DNA of 25,199 nucleotides from Dimargaris cristalligena (lineage: Eukaryota; Kickxellomycota; Dimargaritomycetes; Dimargaritales; Dimargaritaceae). Made by a program: the position numbers and the translations under genes. Numbering within the stretch: position 1 is the stretch's first letter; each line of letters starts with the position of its first letter. Below the pieces are notes generated by a model that was not told the origin of the DNA, made no database searches, and worked only from the letters and a program-made list of their open reading frames with translations. The stretch covers positions 1-25,199 of the forward strand of contig JANBQC010000419.1 in NCBI GenBank assembly GCA_027576995.1. The letters run 5' to 3'. Of the stretch, positions 11,073-21,591 are shown piece after piece.

Positions 11073-12612
11073 TCAACACGAAGGGCTTTTCTCTTCTCCC
11101 CCATGTATATTTGGGTGGATATTGGTAAAAACAGGGCCATGTAATAGATACCTTGGAATTAGCGAACAGGCTAGGAATTCATTGGCCAACTTTCTAAAAC
11201 TGCGGTCAATATTATTATCTATTAATCACACCGACCGCCTCGATCAGTACAACGCCTTGGGTGGTGGAGGCTAATTACAATTCGAAATCCCTCACCCTAT
11301 TGAGCAATCACAGTCACCTTTTCCCCTAGTGTAAACATCGGCCATTTCAGGTATCTTTCCATAAAAAATAGTCTATAGTTCTCCCATACCAAAATGCCGA
11401 TACCAAGTACTTTATAGAATCCTCCTTAATATTCGTTTAGCTGCGCCCCGCAGCGTATCCCTGGCTTATTCATAATGTATAATGGCCACCCAAAACGAAT
11501 GATCGGCCATACTGTCCACATTGGTTGGCTGGTTATGGTTGTACTGCTTTACTTTTCCACGGGCCTCTATTTGATTAAATCATTAGATGAAGTCGCCGTG
11601 GTTCACTGAGACTGTTATTCATTTTATACTATTGGAACCTTCTCGCCATGCCACCAACCCTCCCCCCCTCGCCAGTCTTCGTTAATAATTGTAGTTTAGC
11701 TCTCGGTGACGCTGCCTATTTTCCCCTTAATGATGTAGTAGCCTGGGTGGCCACGGCGGATAAAGCTGGGGAGAATACATCAGCGAACTCCGCTATCAAA
11801 ACTAATGCCTGATCGACTCTGGATACTTCAACCAAGCGACGCGATACCTTCAGGAGACAAGGGACGGCGAGCCAAAAAAAATAGACACCAGAGGGATCAA
11901 TAAATAAAAAAGGGTGTAGTTTTAAATGATATTCCGACTGTGGGTCAGTGTCAGGCCGCTGATGAATCATATGATTTACATTGCCGCGTGCTATTAATGT
12001 AGACTGTACTATTTAATACCTTGGTGGATCAAAACGAAGGAACAGTCACGTTATTACTAGTGGGTGGCGTCGGTCAGCGAACTACCGGGCCATCGGTGCT
12101 CCGAGGCACTTGGCATCATATGGCCAGTTTAAATTGGGGATCTTCCGAATATAGTTAAATCTTACTTTAAAAGGTGTCAAGGAATTGCCACTATTCACTA
12201 TACAATCCCATAGATTCTGGGCTATGGATGCTGGCGAGAGACCATTCCTTTAACGCAGGTCTGAACGACTGCCCGGGTGGAGTTTGTCGAATCTAGAACT
12301 TGGCTGTTTTGAAGAAACCCCTAAAAGGGCAATAAGAGGATATTCAATAGTCGGAAAAGGCCCCCATTCCACCCTGAAGCGTAGTGCAAAAAGGATACTG
12401 TGCCCCCCCCCTCATACATGGATAGTTTTTCGAATCTACTTTCCCTTATGAGAGACACTCTCCCCTCCATACATACCCCTCCTACCAAGGCCGGAATTGA
12501 ATGCATAGCTCCAACACCCCAATTAGAATCCAACTCCACCTCTGATCCTTTTGGTCGAATGAATCTGCACCCTATGCATGATTCGGATGAGTGATTGTGA
12601 AATTCCAAACAG
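11073..12612. other. Spacer without a firm gene; possible 5' leader at its right end
   Basis: Nothing recognisable lies in 11073-12400. The minus-strand open frame at 11716-11970 has no family resemblance. From about 12400 the plus strand turns pyrimidine-rich. An ATG at 12418 opens a Ser/Thr/Pro-rich frame (MDSFSNLLSLMRDTLPSIHT and onward) that could be a first exon joined to 12613 through a GTCGAA donor at about 12553; that join is weak. Confidence 0.3.
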
Positions 12613-13304
12613 TGCTGTGTGTCCCTCCATTATCGCTTTACTCGCCCTCCTCCAACTTGCTGGACCGCCAAGTGCGCTTGTTGACGACCCGCAGCCACCA
12701 TTGCCAATCCGATTTGATGCAGATTAACACAGCCTCTCCCCACACCCACACCCAGAGTCCGCCACCCATTGTCCGCCTCCCCGGGCTACCTGTCTGTCGG
12801 GTCGCTCGAAGTTCCAAAGTTTTCGGTAGGCCGTAGATAATGAAGGGGAGGGAAAATTCAGGGGGTGGCTCCAAGTTTCATTTGGCTATAGGGGATGTGG
12901 GAAGGATGTACCTAAATTAAGTGCCGAAACAGAAGGAAGGCCAGGACTGAGAAAAGCTGGAAAGAAAATTAACCCCGAGCCGGAATTCCGCCATAAAGGC
13001 CTTCCCTTCCTTCTCAGCTGTACCATCGTACTCCTTGTCCCCATGGCCCGTACACATCAATACAATGGACCGCATCGCCGCTGGTTCCCATCGCCATGCT
13101 GCATGGCAATGGGTCTGGGAGTGCTGGCTGTGAGTACCGTTCGCTGTTAGCTGGGTGCAGTGGGTGTATGGTGAACGGGGGTGACAGTGGTCATGGCGGT
13201 ACGGTTGCTCCCCCAGTCAACCATTGGCGGTTATGATCCAGCAATACCAGCTGAATGAAGACAGAAGAAGGAAGGGGGTGGTGGCTTTGGACAATCCGGC
13301 GTAG
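12613..13304 (+). CDS. Candidate three-exon gene segment, unidentified protein
   Basis: Three plus-strand segments agree in phase. Exon 12613-12825 (acceptor AAACAG, donor GTAGGC) includes LDRQVRLLTTRSHHC and a Thr/His/Pro stretch. Exon 13018-13129 (acceptor CCTTCCTTCTCAG, donor GTGAGT) reads VPSYSLSPWPVHINTMDRIA and on. Exon 13217-13304 (acceptor GCTCCCCCAG) reads QPLAVMIQQYQLNEDRRRKG, then VVALDNPA and TAG at 13302-13304; a GTAGGT donor at 13301 could instead splice past this stop. Third positions are rich in G and C in all three. The minus strand of 13018-13129 is also open, so the strand is not settled. I do not recognise the protein. Confidence 0.33.
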
Positions 13305-14001
13305 GTGAATCGCCATTGCTAGGGTTTGCTGGCGGTTTGTACGGATCTGTATGTCATAATGGCGTCAGTTGTAAGATTACGCTCAATGGACTAGGATGGA
13401 TGGGAGAGGGAGAGAATATGGGGCTTAGGCTCTAATTTCATCATTGCGCTACCCCATGTGCTATAAAACTAAAACGGGTTATTGGATGTGGGACCGTCCC
13501 CTGCAGGGCTTGGGGGGTTAGGTTACCTATATCTGAAGGGAGTCAGCCAAATGGGAATGGCGAAGTACTACAGTGGTAGTCACGATGGGAAGCTACTGTC
13601 AATTCTATAGTCACCCGCAGATTATCGCAAGATCTGGCTTCGTGGACCTCAGAAACACTTGTGAAATTACTCTGGTTAGCGATATTGCCCAGTGCCCCCC
13701 TTTTTCTTTTAAACAAAAGGCATTGGCCCACCGACAATGAAAGAAAAGGAAAAAAGGAAGCCTGTGGAAAACAGCAGACCCTAGTTTCATCGGTGATCAA
13801 TCTACTTTCATTTACCGATCGTTTTAGAATTAACGCCCGGCTCCGAACAACCCAAGCCCATTGTTGGTACAGTCCGACTGTTGGACCCGAAATGGAGGGA
13901 GAGACTGAGCGGAATACAGTACCTTCAATTAAATACATGAGCGTAAAGAATATCAATACGAAGCGCGAACTGGCTCGAACTCCGGTCGTTTTCATTTCCA
14001 G
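13305..14001. other. Spacer or intron between candidate exons
   Basis: Long frames are open here on both strands (170 codons plus, 150 codons minus), but neither has biased codons or a recognisable motif, and a frame this long is not surprising by chance in 25 kb. A strong acceptor (CCGTCCCCTGCAG) ends at about 13507 with no clear exon after it. Confidence 0.35.
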
Positions 14002-14745
14002 GGCGTCGCATTATCTGCACCATGGGACCGGGGTGCATCTTCGTCCACTTCATTCCCGGTATGTATTAATGGACGTCGTCAGTGAGAAATATTACACATG
14101 TGCTTCAAATACATTGGCACAGGATACCTGGTGGGGAGAGAGAGGGGGGGAGGTAACCAGCTGTACAATATGAATTAACTGTAGCCGACTCCCGCGACGT
14201 GTATGCCGCTTGGCCAACTGAAGTGAACCATCAACCAAGGGTTAAATTGCATTTAAGCGGAAAGTGCCTTGTCCGGTAGGGCAATTAAATAAAGAGAGTG
14301 AGCGAAGGCGACTTTTTTCCTTGTCCAGTAATTGGTCTTTAATGGGGCGCTCTCATCACCAGCATTCGGGTTTGGTTCCAGGGGTCGCGGGTGCCTAGTG
14401 GCTGACCAGGCGGGGGGATCTTGCATCAGGCAAGACCAAGATAGCGGCTCTAAATTAAAGGGAGGGGATGCTGATGAGCCCCCCAAACCGGTAGTCCCGC
14501 CCTTTTCCCAAGCAAGCGACGGGCCGGGCCGCGAGGCCAGAGGAGAGGAGAGTGCCTTTTGCACCCGACGGTGGGCAGAGACGGGGCGAAACGCGCGCCG
14601 CACAGCGAACCAGAGAGGTTATATTTCCAGGCTCGTTCTGCTCGTCGGGAAGGCATGCGTATGTACCGATGCACATGGGCGTGCGTACGTCCCAAATTTG
14701 GGATTTATTCACCAGGGCAGGCAGGGCAGTAAAGAAAAGAAATGA
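14002..14745 (+). CDS. Candidate 3' end of an intron-rich gene, unidentified protein
   Basis: Three small segments have good signals and join in phase. Exon 14002-14058 has acceptor TTTCATTTCCAG and donor GTATGT. Exon 14631-14658 (28 bases) has acceptor TATATTTCCAG and donor GTATGT and reads LVLLVGKAC. Exon 14716-14745 has acceptor GGGATTTATTCACCAG and reads GRQGSKEKK to a TGA at 14743-14745. In the joining phase the first reads ASHYLHHGTGVHLRPLHSR; another frame of it, RRIICTMGPGCIFVHFIP, has more C-ending codons but would not join. The set could continue the 12.6-13.3 kb model or be a separate gene. The function is unknown. Confidence 0.28.
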
Positions 14746-15716
14746 AATGGAAAAAAAAACTAGGACATAAGAGCAGATGATTATTTTTCTTGGTCGGTAA
14801 ACTAGAGAAACATCTCGCAGTACTTAACGACATGGGGACAAGAGCCCGGTCGGCGGAACCTTTGAGCAAGAACCCGAAAGAAGGAAGGGGAGCTCTACTA
14901 ATACTCGCCCCGTCCTACGGCCCACCTTGCTCTCCCTCCCCTTGCCCATCGGCGCCTTAATTTGGGCGGTTCGGGTGGGACCAAGGGCGGTAAAAGGATG
15001 TCCTCTAGCATCGGCAAAGGGCGGATTAGCGGACTGGCCTAAATGGGCGACTTCAGCCTGTGGCTTGCGTTATGGGGTACCCAGGGGGGTGAAAACCACC
15101 GAGACTAGACCAAGCGGAAGGGGAAAAATGGAGGGAGGGGGGGAAGGAGCCAAACCACGCTGGTCTCGGTTACACGGTCGGTGCTTCAATGATTCGCCTG
15201 TACCACGGTTGAGAATGTGAAGGGCAAAGTGGCTTACCAGTATAAAGTGGCCGTCGCCGAGGCGGAAGGGTATGCATTTTTAGGGGCCCAGTGATTCTGC
15301 AATGGGTGGGATAATTGAAGGGGCGAATGAATGGGGCAGTAACGGCCCCCAGGGTGATGGATGATCCCCCCATAGGGATGCCTCGAAATACGTACGTTGG
15401 AGTGAGGGGATGGCACCGTATTAACAGTGGAAATGACAGTAATAGTGGAGGGAGTGTAAGTAAAATAGTCGAACACTCGGCTATTTAGGTGCACCACAGT
15501 AGGGCTAATCGGTAGAGTACTTCCTTCCCGGTTCGTGAATAATTGAGACTAAAACTGGGCGATGATGTGAGGAAGGGATTAGGCCAAATGTCCCACCCAG
15601 ACGCCCTTCATGATTGCCGGGTTGTGTGTGTGTCCGTCTACCCAAAACCATCCTCCCCTCTAACCCACGCACATCCCTCGGCCCTTGCCCAGGGGGAGGA
15701 GACCCACCACTTACTT
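14746..15716. other. Spacer with one ambiguous exon-like segment
   Basis: Segment 15200-15300 looks coding on both strands. On plus it reads VKGKVAYQYKVAVAEAEG before a GTATGC donor, but the acceptor is poor. On minus it is bounded by a good acceptor (CACCCATTGCAG) and donor (GTAAGC). I could not decide between them, nor connect either to a neighbour. Confidence 0.3.
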
Positions 15717-16088
15717 TTAGCTATTGAAGGTACTCGGAACGTGAAGGCGAACGGGGGAGTAGCATCCCTTTCGTCCCAATTCCCAACAAACTATCGTGAA
15801 GAGGAGTGTGTGGAATACAGCCGTATCTTAAAAGCTATTTCTGGTCGTCTTTTTGGGCTAGCGCGTGTAGGTAGGTAGATAGATAGATAAGTGTGCCGTT
15901 TCTCACCGCCCTTGGCATTGCCTAATACCAGATTGGGAAAAGAAGGGGGCTCGCAAAGGTGAAGGTTTAAAGCAGAGTGGAATAGGCCGGACTGAAGCGG
16001 CTACACAAAGACTTGGTTCTGACAGGTCTAATTTGGTCGAGCGCGCCTATTATACAGAGGGACTCTCGGGCTGGAAGGGTGAAGGAAC
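15717..16088 (-). CDS. Candidate last three exons of a minus-strand gene, unidentified protein
   Basis: Three minus-strand segments are consistent in phase. Exon 16088-16056 (acceptor CCCCCTCTCTCCTAG, donor GTATAA) reads VPSPFQPESPS. Exon 16000-15907 (acceptor GTCTTTGTGTAG, donor GTGAGA) reads PLQSGLFHSALNLHLCEPPS and then FPNLVLGNAKG. Exon 15790-15717 (acceptor CACTCCTCTTCACGATAG) reads CWELGRKGCYSPVRLHVPST and ends in TAA. Introns are short (55 and 116 bases). The product would be Pro/Ser-rich and probably disordered. In another phase the last segment reads FVGNWDERDATPPFAF up to a GTAAGT donor at 15714, so the end of the gene is uncertain. No family is recognised. Confidence 0.3.
15867..15891. 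repeat. GTAG/ATAG tetranucleotide repeat
   Basis: GTAG units run into ATAG units (three of each, roughly). It lies in the short intron of the minus-strand candidate gene. Confidence 0.7.
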
Positions 16089-17410
16089 CTAGGAGAGAGG
16101 GGGTGGTGGTACAGAATATTCGGACCATTTTCTTCACCAGTCTATTTCGAGGGTCGCGCCATTCATCGTTAAGCAGGGTTAACTACGCAGCCATATACCC
16201 TCCCTATCTTCCTGACCGGTTTCTCTTTGTTTGTGGCTTGATTCGTCAGTATTTCCCTTGAGCTATATTATCTCCTGAACCCTTTGGGCCACGCCAGTAA
16301 ATTGTTGGCAGTAAGTAGACTCGCAGTGCTGGAGAGAGCGGGGTAACTTCTGCCCCCCTCCCTTATTGTCCTCCCCTACCCCTCCCCCTTCATAATAATT
16401 GAAGTGCAATACAACCAATAAGTACGTTGGCTTTGGGACATTTTACGACGCGCCTACTTGCCAGTTATAGCAGGCAAGTTGGCCTCCCTCCCCTCTTCCC
16501 TTCCATACTCTCTTTCACTCCGTCTTATTTTAGCTGTAAGTCTTCGCTTTAGTATACCATCACACTCTTCTCCTTAACTGGCCTGGGATAACGTCCCTCT
16601 CATTCAGTAGGTTTACCCCGGCAATAACCAGCGGACTGAATGGCCTAAAATAGGGAATGGGCGAGGTTAAGAATAAATCTCCTTAAAAGAACAGACAAGA
16701 TGATTAAACAATTGCCCTATAGTAGTCACGCATACCCCCTACGCTAGCACATACTCTATAAATATACATATTGAGTCTGGATTGATGAGAAGGGGGGAAA
16801 GACCCGGAAGGCCTAAACGTGCGAGGATCATTCGTAAATTGGGCCCCAAGTAACGCTCTGCCACATCCCTTCCACTCCCAATATAACCAGATTCAGCAGG
16901 CTAACCATGAGCTTTTTGAGAGGGATAGGGCGGTTAATCCAAGACTATGGAAGACTCGGTAATTCTTTTTAGTAAGATCCTAACCCCCTTACCACCCTCC
17001 CCCTCACTTTACGCATTTCCGCTAGGTTGCCGTATTTAGATATTTTCCCCACTCTCTCTACCTCCCTCCAATCTATTTGCAATCCGCTATTCTTACGAAA
17101 GCTAACGGAAATAGCGTAGGCGGTCGTGCCTTGGCCTTGTAATTCATTCCTAATCATTCGACCAGCTAGGCCAATGCAGGCGCCTCGAGTGAATGGAGGG
17201 GAGGGGGGAAGAGAATATGTGGTAACCCACAAAGACTGGGCGTGGATGTTTGGAAACCCGACTTCGGTATCGATGGGTCCAGGGGCAGCAATACAGTTTG
17301 TGGGTACTGTGCCGGATCGATAGTCACACCCCTTCATTATCCAGCCTCTTCATTTAAGACTGTGGAATTCGGTATTGGCGACCTAGTTGAGCCGAATGTG
17401 GCTTACTTAC

Positions 17411-17438
17411 CCGCCAATGTGGGGGGGGGTCGATGCAC
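17411..17438 (-). CDS. Candidate 28-base micro-exon
   Basis: On the minus strand a textbook acceptor (GTTACTCTCTTCCAG) precedes 17438 and a textbook donor (GTAAGTAAG) follows 17411. All three frames through it are open; it contains a run of nine C. No neighbouring exon of matching phase was fixed, so this is a splice-signal observation only. Confidence 0.2.
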
Positions 17439-18264
17439 CTGGAAGAGAGTAACAATTCGGGTGTTCGATCACTTTAGGAATACATAAATGGTTCAAGGTC
17501 TACTACTATCAGTGGATATGCCGGTGCTGGGCTGCATCCAATGATGGATGCACAATGCCGCCTTCCCATATAGACATTGGTTTAGTAAATGAAACTGACC
17601 AACTAGGGAAACGGTGAGATGAATACCACCTATCCGCCTTTTCCCTACTACTACCCCTTACTTGTCCATCAGGTAGGTGGGCTGGGTGCCATTACGGATC
17701 GTTTGCATTCCGTTGGCGAGAGGCATCTGCTCCAGAGGAATAAAATGGGTCAGCCCAGTGGTATGGCCCTAAATGGCAGAAAACGACGGTCCCATATTAA
17801 GAGCTCGCACTGACCGTACCGGCCACCTCCGAGATTCACGCATCATCTGGATTTCCGAGTGAGGCGTCGCGGGTATGCACAAAATTGACAGGCGATGTAT
17901 TCTATTTTGTTTTAGGGAGAGAACATCACCCCCGAAAGGGATATGGTGCTGCGCCATTTCACCCAAATTGGCGGGTTATAAGGTCTGTCAATTTGGTACT
18001 AACATGTCCTACACCCTGGTCGTCTCGGCGGGCTGTTCCTTCGCCAGCGTGGCGAATCTATGGTTTTTTTCCCCATTGATTCCCCCGGGTATCCTATTTT
18101 ATTTTAATCTTTTTAAAATAATTGTTTCAGGTGGCTGTGCAATTTCTCCCCACCTTTATTATCAAGTATTATGGATAGTACGCTCCTGGGCTATGCGGTA
18201 GTGTTAATGGGCCGAACTTCCTTTTGGGAATTAAAACCATGGCAGTGGCCATATGTCTATGCTA

Positions 18265-18318
18265 ATGAATCGATTATTCTACCCCGAAACTATGAATCGA
18301 CTATTCTACCCAGAAAGC
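18265..18318. repeat. Tandem duplication of a 27-bp unit
   Basis: Two adjacent 27-bp units (18265-18291 and 18292-18318) begin ATGAATCGA and differ at only a few positions. Because 27 is divisible by three, they give a nine-residue direct repeat (MNRLFYPET / MNRLFYPES) in one open frame. Confidence 0.85.
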
Positions 18319-18990
18319 ATGGATTGGTTGTGCAAACCCCACAACATTGGTATAGGCATCAAACTGGCCGAAATCTTGGGCTTAACCTCTGATTCGTGGG
18401 TTCAATTCAGACGGAGCCAATGGCGAGTATTATACTGGCCATTGATGCCGCCAGACCCAGTAATTGTTGCCGTATTTAACACGACTGCCGCAGCGGGGTA
18501 GAGGGCTCCCTCCTCCTCTATTGATGATGTATATTTAGGGAGATTACATCAGGAGCGGCGAAAGGCCTGCTTTACTGCTACGCTACATAAAGGAGGGTGG
18601 TGGTTTTTACAAAGAAGAGAGGATTCCAACCTACCAATTACCGCCTTTTCGGCAGGAGTCGCGAGGGTCCGGGAGGAGGGGGGTAGTTAACAGGTGAGAT
18701 ACCGAACGACTCAATTAGGCCGAATTCGCGGGGATATGAAAGGGCGGGATAGAATCCTTTCCCCAACGGCTCCGAAATCTCCGTAAGGTTGCCCGTTGGT
18801 CGGCGGTAGTCGGGGGGATAAATGTCAGAGAAAAAAAAGGCCTTCGCCAACGAATGGGCGGGATGGTGGGAAGGGACCGGGGAGAGAGCGACGTTCTCTG
18901 TTCAACCCTGAGTTAAGGGCGTGTGTATAGAAAGAGAGAGCCCTTGCCTTGTAGTGGACGAGAGGGTCAATCACACGCCGTCCCCTACAG

Positions 18991-19629
18991 TCATTGGAGC
19001 CATTAAAGGCCGGTACAAAGCCACACGTCACCACCACCACTCTGCCCGTGGGGTCACCCCACACATTCGTATAATATAATGTGCCGGCTAAGGGCTGTAG
19101 TAGCCGGTCGGAGGAGAAAGACGAAAGGACCGGTGTTGATTGTTGGCCCCAGCCCAAACTTTCCCCCCAGATACTCAAGGGATGGAAAGTAAAATGCCCC
19201 AGGCTAGCATTGAAATGGGAACGGCGGTCGGAGGAGATGAGTAGTAGCGAGTCCAGAGAAATTCACACCATTGTTGACGAACCACCCGACTTTTAAACTC
19301 TGGCTTGACGGACTAGCGCCTGAGAATGAATGGGGAAGGTTCGCCATGGCCTAAATGGATATTTGGCCCAATCAAGGTTTTACCTTAACGTCACCTTGGC
19401 ACAGGGAGAGAGGGTACGATTTGATCCGAAGGGTGGGGTATTGTATAGTAAATGCCTAGAGAAATGCGAGTATAACCCCGGGTAAGGATTGAGGCCAAGT
19501 TGGTAGTACCTAGCTAGAGGAATCGGGCGGGAATTATTATTATCAGGATATCTTCTATTTGTTTTATCTGGCAGGTTGTTGGGGGAACTCCCTCATCCAA
19601 ATGAAGGGAAACCCGCCGCCATCCTATAG
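18991..19629 (+). CDS. Candidate 3' end of an intron-rich gene (four exons including an 18-base micro-exon), unidentified protein
   Basis: Four plus-strand segments join in phase. Exon 18991-19068 (acceptor GTCCCCTACAG, donor GTATAA) reads SLEPLKAGTKPHVTTTTLPV and then GSPHTF. Exon 19171-19188 (acceptor ACTTTCCCCCCAG, donor GTAAAA) reads ILKGWK. Exon 19405-19481 (acceptor CACCTTGGCACAG, donor GTAAGG) reads GERVRFDPKGGVLYSKCLEK then CEYNPG. Exon 19575-19629 (acceptor TGTTTTATCTGGCAG) reads LLGELPHPNEGKPAAIL and stops with TAG at 19627-19629. In the third segment only one frame is open, and it matches both neighbours. The protein family is not recognised and upstream exons were not found. A minus-strand frame (18825-19178) overlaps the first exon and competes with it. 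Confidence 0.4.
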
Positions 19630-20670
19630 TCGTATAGGTGTCAGTTGAATCACAATCTATTTACGGGTGAGCGACGGATAATGCAAACAGCCGGAAAGCG
19701 GCCATGGGGGAGGGAAACGTGGGTTTGGTGTTGGAGAGGGGGGGGTTGAGTAGTCGCTACTATCAAACAGGCTGACCATGTCCGTTAAGCTCTCGATAAC
19801 GGGCGCCAGCCTCCGCCCCACGCCGACCCCGCTAGTACAATACTTGTGTGGATTGCAGGGGTAATTAGGGTATATATTTACCGATGGGCTTTTTTACAAG
19901 GGCGCCCTGTTCGACCAGCCAACTAACCAATTTATTGACCACGTACTCTACTTATTTGTAAATAACCAGTCGGAGGGCCCATCGGTTGTTATCTGCCGAG
20001 CACTCTAATTGATAGATGCCCTTATATTATAGCGGCATTGGTGGTTCGATTCAATTGCTTGGCACACAAGCGGGAGGTACATGGGTGTTATAGCAGCTAG
20101 AGGTACATGAGTGCTATAGCAGCTAGAGGTGGGCTGGTTTGGGTAAGAAAGGGAAAGGGGGAAGTTGGGGAGGAAGATCACTAGAAAGGGTCAAGTGAGT
20201 AACTTATTATTATTAGGAGAGGGAGAAGAAGGGAGAGGGTGGGGGGAGTTTCCCCACCACTACCATAATTAGTGCATAACAAGGGACCGCCCCCTTTTTT
20301 TATTCCCCTCCCTCCCCTCAATCTGGATCCATTGATTCTCCCACCCCTTATTATACCAACCACCACCCCCCCCCTCATTCAGTCCCCCCGACCAGAACCA
20401 GTAGTAATGGTGGTGGAGGACCCTCTTTTTGTCCGCGCCTTACTACTGTTTTCCCACTCTATTTCCGTGGACCCGGTTTTGTACCCGCCGTCCCAAACAG
20501 GCGAGGAAAGAAGGCCGCCGTCACTTTTTTACTCCCCTCCTTTCCCAACCGCATACACACACACACCAACCACTCTCTCTCTCGTTCACTGGTTGGTGGA
20601 TAGGGTGTGTGTATGCGCGCATATACCCGCGCCCACCAACTTTCCGACTGGCCAGCCGGTGCCCCCTCCT
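19630..20670. other. Spacer and kinase upstream region
   Basis: There is no gene I can support. A 26-bp tandem duplication lies at 20075-20126. From about 20280 to the TATA box the plus strand is pyrimidine-rich with several CCCCT words and a CA run near 20550-20565. CCCCT resembles the fungal stress-response element, but in such a C-rich stretch it could be chance. Confidence 0.4.
20075..20126. repeat. Tandem duplication of a 26-bp unit
   Basis: The units are 20075-20100 and 20101-20126, both starting AGGTACATG and ending AGCAGCTAG, with two differences between them. The first four bases of a third unit (AGGT) follow. Confidence 0.85.
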
Positions 20671-20671
20671 G

Positions 20672-20678
20672 TATAAAA
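20672..20678 (+). promoter_or_regulatory. TATA box of the kinase gene
   Basis: The sequence TATAAAA lies in a GC-rich context, followed by a pyrimidine-rich stretch where transcription could begin about 30 bases downstream. It is the best TATA box upstream of the kinase and implies a leader of nearly 900 bases unless the leader is spliced. Confidence 0.55.
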
Positions 20679-21065
20679 GGACCGGGCCTGCCCCGCCTTC
20701 TTCCAACTCACCACCAACCACTGAGTTGAAGTACTTTCTCTCGCACTCACTCGCTTGTACCTTTTGCGCTCCCTATTAACTTGTTCGCGTTTCACTTGCC
20801 TTGCCCCCTCGTTATACTCCTTTGTTGCTCCCCCTTTCACTGCAATCAGCTACTGAAGAAACCTCTTTAAATATTCACCATTCCTGCAGCTACCAAGATC
20901 TAAAGCACACCTTCTCTCTCTCTCCCATTAATTCGCTTTGATTAATACTGCTATTCTTCTCGTCTCTTGTGTAATCCCTGTGCGCCGCCTGTATAACTAA
21001 CACACATACACACACTCTCTTTCGTTTTACCCCCCGGACCTTGAACGAGCTGCCCCATCTTTTCC

Positions 21066-21498
21066 ATGACTGGGAGAATAGGCTGCTCATTTGATTTGGA
21101 CACTATTCTTACTATCCATGCCCAGTGTCGGTTCCAGCCTTCCACCACCACCACCTATTGATTGTCAGTTTTGGTCAATGGTCTTTCTTGTGCTGTGTAT
21201 AGTTAGTTGTTGCTGAAGCATCCACCACTACACCCAACACAACCCACGCAACCTCCCCCCTCTTGGTTCACGTGGCTCACAGTCGCCAACCAAGGCAAGG
21301 GACCCTTACCTTATTTTTACAGTCGTTCACACCGACCCGCAGTCCACACACCTCTTCTTCCTTGCGCAGTTCCGTTCCGCCGGACCCGCTGCTTGGCTCC
21401 ATTGACTACGCCATTGACGCTTAATTTACCCTTCCTCACCCAATGAATTGATGCCCTCAGGCGTTCCGTTGTCTATCGTCCGCGGTCGCCTTTTCTAA
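21066..21498 (+). promoter_or_regulatory. Upstream ORFs in the kinase leader
   Basis: Between the TATA box and the kinase start there are four short ORFs: 21066-21161 (31 codons), 21118-21216 (32 codons, overlapping the first), 21443-21451 (ATG-AAT-TGA) and 21451-21498 (15 codons; its ATG shares one base with the preceding stop). A ribosome scanning an unspliced leader would meet all of them, which would lower kinase translation and could make it condition-dependent. A possible splice acceptor (TTATTTTTACAG, ending 21322) could remove the first two; no clear partner donor was found. Confidence 0.45.
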
Positions 21499-21591
21499 AC
21501 CCTCCTTCCCCCCCAATTCCTTCCTCGGCTACTCCTAGGCTTCTCTTCGTTCTTCTATTTCGTTTCCACTGCTATTATTTATTGTGTCATA

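Larger units (their letters stand above)
16089..18990. other. About 2.9 kb without a firm gene
   Basis: The plus strand is C/T-rich at 16470-16560 and 16980-17100. Good but isolated splice-like signals occur: minus-strand segments at 16610-16640 and 17411-17438 (the second listed separately) and a plus-strand acceptor (ATTGTTTCAG) near 18130. Open frames at 17875-18501 overlap a tandem duplication (18265-18318) and show no supported family. Confidence 0.35.

Noticed and set aside
13661..14173. 170-codon plus-strand open frame
   Set aside because: Codon use is unlike the clear genes, the opposite strand is open too, and one frame of this length is expected by chance in a window this size. Only its 14002-14058 part is kept as a candidate exon.
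17255..17310. Minus-strand NCIAAPGPIDTEV, like the short-chain dehydrogenase motif after the active site
   Set aside because: It has one residue too many between the Asn and the PG. No Rossmann glycine motif, YxxxK or other dehydrogenase segment lies on either side.
18330..18400. Plus-strand reading IKLAEILGLTSDSW, reminiscent of HigA-type antitoxin helix-turn-helix proteins
   Set aside because: The rest of the frame does not follow that family, the context is fungal, and there is no toxin partner. Coincidence.
20039..20060. GGTTCGATTC resembling a tRNA B box
   Set aside because: There is no A box at the right distance, and the flanks do not fold into T-arm and acceptor stems.
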